Part shown: in pieces, positions 58,266-64,000 of the stretch
Layout: every line of letters begins with the position of its first letter
Position numbering within the stretch: the stretch's first letter is position 1
NCBI GenBank assembly: GCA_965261405.1
Contig: CBDHDD010000002.1
Span: 558,001 to 622,000 of the forward strand
DNA length: 64,000 bases
From: UBA1127 sp965261405
GTDB taxonomy: Bacteria; Chloroflexota; Dehalococcoidia; Lucifugimonadales; UBA1127
Reading direction: 5' to 3'
Made by a program: the position numbers and the translations under genes
Notes under the pieces: generated by a model
Told to the model about the DNA's origin: nothing
The model's database searches: none
The model's input: the letters and a program-made list of their open reading frames with translations, nothing else

Positions 58266-58592
58266 CTAGTTGAGCGGGGAGAAGTCCGTGGGGGCCAGCA
58301 TCACGTTCTGGACGTCGGCGACGATAGGACCGTCCTTCTCCGACTCTGCGAACACCCTTGCCCGCTCCGGGTCCGCTCGGAAGGCCGCAAAGCAACGGTT
58401 GCGCTCCTCGTAGCTCTCCCAACCCAGCATGTAGATCAGCTCGTGGCTGGACCCGCCAACCTGCGGCGTCCAAAAGCCGATGATGCGGAAGCCGTACTCC
58501 GTGAATTTGGCCGACGTGAAGTCGCGGAACCGTGCGACAACGTTGGGCAGCTTGCCGGGGCACGCAGTGTAGGTGCGAAGCTCGTAGAGCAT
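58266..58592 (-). CDS. NIPSNAP-family protein
   Basis: A 108-residue dimeric alpha-beta-barrel protein beginning MLYELRTYTACPGKLPNVVA, the hallmark of bacterial NIPSNAP proteins; then GFWTPQVGGSSHELIYMLGW and an ERNRCFAAFRADPERARVFA stretch. The ATG at 58592 is supported by AAGGAG and family start; the longer frame to 58628 is not. The function is unknown. It is a different member from the 203/205-residue pair at 47-48.7 kb. Confidence 0.88.
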   Translation of the reverse strand: MLYELRTYTACPGKLPNVVARFRDFTSAKFTEYGFRIIGFWTPQVGGSSHELIYMLGWESYEERNRCFAAFRADPERARVFAESEKDGPIVADVQNVMLAPTDFSPLN

Positions 58593-58671
58593 GGTGTCTC
58601 CTTGCGGTGTGGATTTCCCCGCCATCATACACCAGCCAAGCCCCGTTCATGCGATAGAAAGCCGAGCCGGC

Positions 58672-59253
58672 TTACTCCCCTTGACCGGCAGGAGGCGTCT
58701 GGTTGAAGCGGTTCATCGCCGCCTCGACGCCGTCTACCACAAAGCACGTCACCGCCTCTGCAGCCCGCGCCAGCAGCTTATCGACAGCCGGCGCCTCAGC
58801 GTTGCTGAACCCTCCGAGCACGTGGCGGATCGCGTCCTCCACCGGCGAGCGGCCCACGCCCAGTCGCAGTCGAGGAATGTCCTGCTTGCCCAGGGTGTCG
58901 ATGATGGAGCGCAACCCGTTGTGCCCGCCGTGGCCGCCCTCTGGCCGCATGCGAGTCACGCCCAGCGGCAAGTCCATGTCGTCATAGACAATGAGCATGT
59001 CCTCCAGCTTGACCCGAAAGCGCGCCGCCAGGTACGCCACCGGCTCGCCGCTAAGGTTCATGAAGGAGCGGGGCTTCGCCAGAACGACCTCGTTGCCCTC
59101 GAACCGCCCTTGTCCGAGGAGAACGTATCGATTGCGCCGCTCCAGTGTGATGCCCCACTGCTTGCACAGCCGGTCCACCGTCATGGAGCCGATATTGTGC
59201 CGTGTGTTCGCATACTTGGGCGTAGGGTTGCCCAACCCCACAATAACCTTCAT
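58672..59253 (-). CDS. pth: Peptidyl-tRNA hydrolase
   Basis: Releases peptides from stalled peptidyl-tRNA. The 193-residue protein starts MKVIVGLGNPTPKYANTRHN (ATG 59253), with the catalytic His in TRHNIG, NLSGEPVAYLA and the YDDMDLPLGVTRMRPEGGHG segment containing the key Asp and His. The 99-base upstream extension of the frame lacks family similarity. ligA ends 71 bp upstream (at 59324) on the same strand, so ligA-pth are probably co-transcribed. Confidence 0.95.
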   Translation of the reverse strand: MKVIVGLGNPTPKYANTRHNIGSMTVDRLCKQWGITLERRNRYVLLGQGRFEGNEVVLAKPRSFMNLSGEPVAYLAARFRVKLEDMLIVYDDMDLPLGVTRMRPEGGHGGHNGLRSIIDTLGKQDIPRLRLGVGRSPVEDAIRHVLGGFSNAEAPAVDKLLARAAEAVTCFVVDGVEAAMNRFNQTPPAGQGE

Positions 59254-59323
59254 GCCACCGCCTGCACCACGATTACGTCTGAAACCCGGAGCGATGTCCG
59301 CAGGGCCAAAGTTCCCTCGACTG

Positions 59324-61336
59324 CTAGCCAGGCAGCAGTGCCAGAAACTCATCCTCGTTGAGCACCAGTGTGCCGTGCTTGGCCGCCTGAGTCACCTTGG
59401 ACGCGCCCGGGTCCGCGCCAACTACAAGGTGCGTCGTCTTCTTGGTGACCGAGCCTGAGGCCGCCGCGCCCAGCGACCGCACCAGCTCCTCGCCCTGCGA
59501 GCGAGGCATGGCGGCCATCGTGCCCGTGAAGCAGAATACCATCCCGGACATGGGCGACCCCTCCGCAGGCGGCGGCGCGGCGTCTGCGTCCATGCGAACA
59601 CCGGCGTCCCGCAGCTTCTCGACGAGCCGCACATTGCCCTCGTCGGCAAAGAACCCGGCAACACTGGCCGCGATCTTCGGCCCGACGCCTGGGATCGCCG
59701 TCATCTCTGCCTCGGTCGCAGCCCGCAGCCGGTCCATGTAGCCAAACGCCGACGCCAACAGGTCCGCCACCTCGCTGCCGACAAGCATGATGCCAAGCGC
59801 CTGCAACAACCGGTTCAGCGGCCGCTCCTTGCTCTCCTCGATGTTCCTAAGCAACTTGGCTGCCAGCAGCTCGCCCATGCGCTCAAGCTGCACCAGGTCC
59901 TTCATCTTGAGTGCGTAGATGTCCGCCACGTCCGTGATCAGCCCTGACTCCAGCAGCGACGTTGCAATCTTCGGCCCCATGCCATCGATGTCCATGGCGC
60001 CCTTCGACACGAAGTGGAAGATGTGCTCCGCCAACTGCGCCGGACACGAGGCGTTGCTGCAGTAGTATCCCGCCTCCCCCTCCGCGCGCAGCACACGGTT
60101 CCCGCAGGCAGGGCAAAGCTCAGGCATCGCGAAGGGCACAGCGTCCGCCGGCCTGCGCTCCGGGATGCTGCGTACAACCTGCGGGATGACCTCTCCTGCT
60201 CGCTCAACCACCACCCAATCGCCTACGCGGATGTCTTTTTCGCTGATGTAGTCGGCATTGTGGAGCGTTGCGTGCTGCACCGTCACGCCGCCCACGAAGA
60301 CGGGCTCCAGCACCGCGAAGGGGTTGATGCGGCCCGTGCGCCCCACGTTGACGTTGATCCCCAGGACCCGCGTGGTCTCCTGCTGCGCCGGCCACTTGAA
60401 GGCGATTGCCCATCGCGGCTCGCGTCCCACCGCGCCGAGCGCATCCCAATGGGCGCGGCTGTTCACCTTTACGACGGTCCCGTCAGTGTCGTAGTCCAGG
60501 TCCTCGCGGCCTTCCAGCCACTGACGGTAGTAGTCGATCGCGCCCTCGGGGTTGTCGTAGTGCCTGTTGTTGGGATTGGTCCGGATGCCCATCTCGTTAA
60601 GCCACAGCAGCAAGTCCCACTGATTGTCAGGCGCAGTCCCACCCTCGACGTAGCCGAGGGCGTAGACCCATATGTTCAGCGGGCGCGTCGCCGTCACGTT
60701 TGGGTCGAGTTGCCGCACGGAGCCCGCCGCGCTGTTGCGAGGGTTGGCGTAGAGCGGCAGCCCCTCCGCGGCGCGGGCCTCGTTCATGCGCCGGAAGCCT
60801 TCGCGACCCATGTAGATCTCACCGCGAACCTCCAGCAACTCCGGCGGCGAGCCCAAAAGCTGCAGCGGGATACTGCGGATGGTGCGAACATTGGCGGTGA
60901 CGTCCTCGCCGCGCAAGCCGTCGCCGCGAGTCGCGCCGCGCTCCAGCACGCCGTTGCGGTACGTGAGCGACATGGCGAGCCCATCGATCTTGAGTTCGCA
61001 CGTGACGTCGAATTCCTGGTCGCCCAGGAGCCGCTGCGTCCGCCGCACCCACGCCATGTACTCGTCGTCGTCAAAGGAGTTGGCGAGGCTGAACATCTGC
61101 GAGCGATGGATGACCTCGGCGAATCCCTTCGCCGGTGTAGCGCCCACTCTTTGCGTCGGCGAGTCGGTAGTCACGAGGTCGGGAAACTCCAGCTCCAGAT
61201 CCCGCAGTTCCCGCATGAGGACGTCGTAGGCGGCGTCACTGACGGTTGGGGCATCCAGAACGTAGTAGCTGTAGTTGTGCTGGGCCAACTCGGCCCGCAG
61301 GGCCTGAGCGCGAGTGAATGCTTCCTGTGAGGCCAC
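59324..61336 (-). CDS. ligA: NAD-dependent DNA ligase
   Basis: A 670-residue ligase with the full domain order: Ia (HNYSYYVLDAPTVSDAAYDV), adenylation domain with KIDG lysine (CELKIDGLAMSLTYRNGVLE), OB fold, Cys4 zinc finger (LCPACGNRV ... YYCSNASCPAQ), helix-hairpin-helix repeats (MDIDGMGPKIATSLLESGLI) and a C-terminal BRCT domain (MVFCFTGTMAAMPRSQGEEL). Essential for replication and repair. It is divergent from the DUF1015 gene, with 172 bp between starts. Confidence 0.97.
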   Translation of the reverse strand: MASQEAFTRAQALRAELAQHNYSYYVLDAPTVSDAAYDVLMRELRDLELEFPDLVTTDSPTQRVGATPAKGFAEVIHRSQMFSLANSFDDDEYMAWVRRTQRLLGDQEFDVTCELKIDGLAMSLTYRNGVLERGATRGDGLRGEDVTANVRTIRSIPLQLLGSPPELLEVRGEIYMGREGFRRMNEARAAEGLPLYANPRNSAAGSVRQLDPNVTATRPLNIWVYALGYVEGGTAPDNQWDLLLWLNEMGIRTNPNNRHYDNPEGAIDYYRQWLEGREDLDYDTDGTVVKVNSRAHWDALGAVGREPRWAIAFKWPAQQETTRVLGINVNVGRTGRINPFAVLEPVFVGGVTVQHATLHNADYISEKDIRVGDWVVVERAGEVIPQVVRSIPERRPADAVPFAMPELCPACGNRVLRAEGEAGYYCSNASCPAQLAEHIFHFVSKGAMDIDGMGPKIATSLLESGLITDVADIYALKMKDLVQLERMGELLAAKLLRNIEESKERPLNRLLQALGIMLVGSEVADLLASAFGYMDRLRAATEAEMTAIPGVGPKIAASVAGFFADEGNVRLVEKLRDAGVRMDADAAPPPAEGSPMSGMVFCFTGTMAAMPRSQGEELVRSLGAAASGSVTKKTTHLVVGADPGASKVTQAAKHGTLVLNEDEFLALLPG

Positions 61337-61508
61337 GCTCCAACTCCTTGTCGGTCGTCGCGATGCGGCGGGATGTGCCCCGCCAAACTAGGCTACCATT
61401 TCCGGCCCATGCGTCAAGCAGCGGCATCATTGGCCGTTACCGCTACCCCTTTGAGAAGGCAGCGTGCCTTGGCTATACTATGCGCAACACCAGCCGGAGG
61501 AGTTCCCC

Positions 61509-62825
61509 TTGGCAGACGTGCGTCCATTCCGCGGAGTGCGCTTCGACCCGGATCGCGCCGGTCCGTTGGGTGACCTGCTGTGTCCGCCCTTCGACGAGAT
61601 CAACGTCGAGCGCCGAGACGCGTTGCTGACCCGAAGCGAAAACAATGTCGTGCGGCTGGAGTCGCCAAAACCCGACTCCGACGGCGCAGACATCTACGCC
61701 CAGTCGGCAGCACAGTTGGAGAAATGGCTCGAAGAGGGAATGCTGGCGCAGGACGGCCAGCCTGCCTACTACGTCATGCAGGAGGAGTACGCCACGGAGG
61801 CCGGTCGGCGGCAGCGTGTCGGCGTCTTTGCCGCTGTCCACCTCGAGGAGTACGAGCGCGCCATCGTCTTGCCACACGAGTACACCCGCCGGGGGCCCAA
61901 GGAGGACCGGCTGGCCATGATGGAGGCCTGCGGAGCCAACTTCAGCCCCATCATGGCCATGTACCGCGACCCCGGCGGTGTGCAGACGCTCCTGTGGGAG
62001 TGCATTGCCAACCGCGAGCCGGACTGCACGGCTAGTGCGCCGGGCGGCGTGTCTTACAAAATGTGGCTGCTCAACGAAGACAGCGCCGCGCAACGACTGC
62101 ATGCACTGCTCAAGAGCGCGCCCATTTACATTGCCGACGGACACCACCGCTACGAGACGGCACTGGCCTACCGCGACATCGTTCGCGGTGGGGAGCGCGT
62201 TAGGCTGGATACGCAGGCATCGGAATTCGTGCTCATGTGCCTGGTGGAGTTTGACGACCCGGGGATGCAGCTTCACTCCTTCCACAGGGCGCTGTCAGGG
62301 CTGTCTCCCGAAAAGCTTTCAGCGCTGCAGGAGCAGGTGTACGGCCTCTTCACGGTCGAATCGCGGCCGCTGGGAGGCATGAACGTCGAGCGCATGGGCG
62401 AATTCCTGGACGCCACCTGGCGCATGCGCGGCGGCAAGCCCGCCCTCGGCCTCATCGAGCCGGAGGAGGGCCGACTCTCTGTGTTGTCGCTTCGGGGCAA
62501 CCTGGGTCCCGGAACCCTCCCCCACGCGCCGTCGCCGGAAATGTACAAGTGTGAGGCGTGGTTGCTGCACAGCTCCGTGTTGGACCCGGTGCTCGGCGGC
62601 AGCAGCGGCGATCAGTCGCAGGTCGACTTCGTGCCGGAGCTCGACGTGCTCCTTGGCCGCATCGAACAGGGAGAGTGCCAGGCGGCATTCCTCGTTCCGC
62701 CACTGGACATGTCCGTTTTCGAGGCGCTCGTCCGAGAGGGCCAGCGGCTGCCTCCCAAGACCACGTACTTCCTGCCCAAGCTGCCCACGGGGATCGTGAT
62801 GAACTTGCTCACCGGCGACGTGTAA
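61509..62825 (+). CDS. DUF1015-family protein
   Basis: A 438-residue protein of the DUF1015 family; its role is unknown, though a catalytic function is suspected from the invariant IADGHHRYETALAY block (about residue 215). VRPFRGVRFDPDRAGPLGDL at the N-terminus is typical. TTG 61509 is chosen because GGAGGAG lies six bases before it and the family starts here; GTG 61464 is the longer alternative. Other conserved parts are LPHEYTRRGPKEDRLAMMEA and PTGIVMNLLTGDV at the end. Confidence 0.88.
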   Translation: MADVRPFRGVRFDPDRAGPLGDLLCPPFDEINVERRDALLTRSENNVVRLESPKPDSDGADIYAQSAAQLEKWLEEGMLAQDGQPAYYVMQEEYATEAGRRQRVGVFAAVHLEEYERAIVLPHEYTRRGPKEDRLAMMEACGANFSPIMAMYRDPGGVQTLLWECIANREPDCTASAPGGVSYKMWLLNEDSAAQRLHALLKSAPIYIADGHHRYETALAYRDIVRGGERVRLDTQASEFVLMCLVEFDDPGMQLHSFHRALSGLSPEKLSALQEQVYGLFTVESRPLGGMNVERMGEFLDATWRMRGGKPALGLIEPEEGRLSVLSLRGNLGPGTLPHAPSPEMYKCEAWLLHSSVLDPVLGGSSGDQSQVDFVPELDVLLGRIEQGECQAAFLVPPLDMSVFEALVREGQRLPPKTTYFLPKLPTGIVMNLLTGDV

Positions 62826-62887
62826 CACACTGCGTTTGGCCGCTCCACCTGGGCCAGGTCAAGCGTGACTCAATGTGACAGATAGCT

Positions 62888-62916
62888 TTGACATCCCCCT
62901 ACGGCGCGGCTACGAT
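62888..62916 (+). promoter_or_regulatory. Putative promoter of the sulfite-oxidase-like gene
   Basis: TTGACA (62888-62893), a 17-base spacer and TACGAT (62911-62916), 29 bases before the ATG. Confidence 0.6.
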
Positions 62917-62944
62917 GGACAAAAGAGGGCAGTGAGGTTTACCC

Positions 62945-63592
62945 ATGCTTAGATGGTTCACAAACATGCTGGCGGGCGGCTATCAGCCCTCATCCATTGC
63001 CACGGAGGTCGGCGACGACATGACTGAGGAAACGAAGGCCCGGGTCCCGTCCGGGCAGTTCCTGACAGAAAAGTTCCCCGTGCTGACCTTTGGCGGCACC
63101 CCCAAGATCGACATGTCCAAGTGGCGCTTCCGCGTTTTCGGCCTCGTCGAGGAGAAGCTGGAACTGACATGGGATGAGTTCACGGCCATGCCCCCCACGA
63201 CACTCACCGCGGACTTTCATTGCGTGACCACATGGAGCCGGTTGGACAACGCGTGGACAGGCGTCTCCATCAACGAGGTCATGAAGCGCATCAAGCCGCT
63301 GGCCAACGCCGGCTACGTCATGTTCCACTGCTACGGCGGCTACACCGCGAACATCTCCATGGACGTGCTCCTCGACGACGATGTGCTCTTCGCGTACCAA
63401 CACGATGGTCAACCCCTCGCTCCCGACCACGGTGGCCCGCTGCGCCTTGTGGTGCCCAAGCGCTACGCCTGGAAGAGCCCAAAATGGGTGAATGGCATGG
63501 AGTTCATGGAACGCGACAAGCCGGGCTTCTGGGAGCAGAGGGGCTACCACATGGACGGCGACCCGTGGAAGGAGCAGCGGTTCAGCTGGTAG
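62945..63592 (+). CDS. Molybdopterin-dependent sulfite-oxidase-fold oxidoreductase
   Basis: A 215-residue SUOX-fold protein (YedY-type domain). The Mo-ligand Cys lies in DFHCVTTWSRLDNAWTGV; GGYTANISMDVLLDDDVLFA, PDHGGPLRLVVPKRYAWKSP and KWVNGMEFMERDKPGFWEQR follow the usual order. There is no Tat-type signal or haem domain and no C-terminal dimerisation domain, so it resembles small cytosolic members. The ATG has GAGG eight bases upstream. Its cofactor would come from the pathway that includes the MoaDE fusion at 7.4 kb. Confidence 0.9.
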   Translation: MLRWFTNMLAGGYQPSSIATEVGDDMTEETKARVPSGQFLTEKFPVLTFGGTPKIDMSKWRFRVFGLVEEKLELTWDEFTAMPPTTLTADFHCVTTWSRLDNAWTGVSINEVMKRIKPLANAGYVMFHCYGGYTANISMDVLLDDDVLFAYQHDGQPLAPDHGGPLRLVVPKRYAWKSPKWVNGMEFMERDKPGFWEQRGYHMDGDPWKEQRFSW

Positions 63593-63596
63593 CGCC

Positions 63597-64000
63597 GTGA
63601 CGCTTTCACGCCCCGCTCAGGACGCCCTCTGGCTCGAACGCCTTCAGCGCGACGGCCTGCCGCAAAACGCAGAAGATGCCTCCCTCGCCGCGGGTCTGCA
63701 GCCTGGCCTTGAGTTGCTCCGTGCAGGCCGCTACTGGGATGCCCATGAATCGCTGGAGGACCAGTGGCGCCAGTACCCGTATCCGTTGCGGCTCTTCCAC
63801 TACGCGCTGATCAAGGTGGCCGTGGGCCTGCTGCACATGGAGCGTCGCAGCGCTCCCCCCGCCGAGCGGCAGTTGACCCAGGCGGCCCTCTACATCGAGC
63901 CGTTCACGCCTGCATTCGCCGGCCTGGACACAGAGAATATCCTGGCGCAGGTTCGGGCACGTCTCCAAGCGCTTTCGGTGGCCCCGGGCGATGCACCGGC
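63597..64000 (+). CDS. DUF309-family protein (partial)
   Basis: The gene runs off the right edge, with 134 codons visible from GTG 63597, four bases after the previous stop. The frame reads TLSRPAQDALWLERLQRDGL, then GLELLRAGRYWDAHESLEDQ, the DUF309 signature around GRYWDAHESLE, followed by LFHYALIKVAVGLLHMERR. DUF309 proteins are small helical proteins of unknown function. The close spacing suggests co-transcription with the sulfite-oxidase-like gene. Confidence 0.8.
   Translation, partial: MTLSRPAQDALWLERLQRDGLPQNAEDASLAAGLQPGLELLRAGRYWDAHESLEDQWRQYPYPLRLFHYALIKVAVGLLHMERRSAPPAERQLTQAALYIEPFTPAFAGLDTENILAQVRARLQALSVAPGDAP

Overview
The window is GC-rich bacterial chromosome, densely packed, with many GTG starts, short gene overlaps and blocks of alternating strand. 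Four things together suggest a Chloroflexota genome of the Dehalococcoidia/SAR202 kind: housekeeping genes, expanded small catabolic families (two FAH-family genes, Ldh-type and Gfo/Idh-type oxidoreductases, MmgE/PrpD, NIPSNAP-like pairs), a heterodimeric ABC exporter and a DsrE-like trio. That placement is inferred from gene content only; no rRNA is present. There is one tRNA (Ser-GCU).

Layout. 1-5.9 kb: partial MBL hydrolase, nadB, a low-GC PLD/zinc-ribbon gene, a VOC protein, nadA-miaB and tRNA-Ser. 6-11.3 kb: MFS permease, MoaD-MoaE fusion, PfkB kinase, two tandem FAH-family genes. 11.5-15 kb: ruvB-rnhA-PQQ sugar dehydrogenase with overlapping genes, then a membrane protein. 15-24.8 kb: heterodimeric ABC exporter, uvrB, DUF59 plus Mrp-like ATPase, a TreT-like glycosyltransferase, Na/Ca exchanger. 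24.8-30.1 kb: CPA2 antiporter and a minus-strand catabolic block. 30.4-34 kb: relA and divergent hisS. 34.2-44.1 kb: hflK-hflC-MoxR-DUF58-DUF4129, meeting head-on an ATP-grasp/alpha-E/transglutaminase operon, then a diiron ferritin-like gene. 44.2-50.5 kb: quinone reductase, Yip1 protein, GPP34 protein, paired NIPSNAP-like genes with matching promoters, PanE-like reductase, hicBA. 50.5-54.3 kb: dispersed-repeat cluster, MmgE/PrpD, a 780-bp gap with structured 129-bp repeats, three DsrE-like genes. 54.3-64 kb: small membrane protein, rpsP-khpA-rimM, yebC-ruvC-ruvA, NIPSNAP, pth, ligA, DUF1015, sulfite-oxidase-like protein and a partial DUF309 gene.

Links between genes. NadB and NadA make quinolinate for NAD. 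The MoaDE fusion serves molybdenum cofactor, which the sulfite-oxidase-like enzyme would use. RuvA, RuvB and RuvC form the resolvasome, but ruvB lies about 45 kb from ruvCA. HflKC and the MoxR/DUF58/DUF4129 set point to envelope quality control. The least explained parts are the 129-bp repeat locus beside the DsrE-like trio, the operator-like palindromes at 20.8 and 47.3 kb, and two neighbouring oxidoreductases (SDR and Gfo/Idh) that lack their family catalytic residues.
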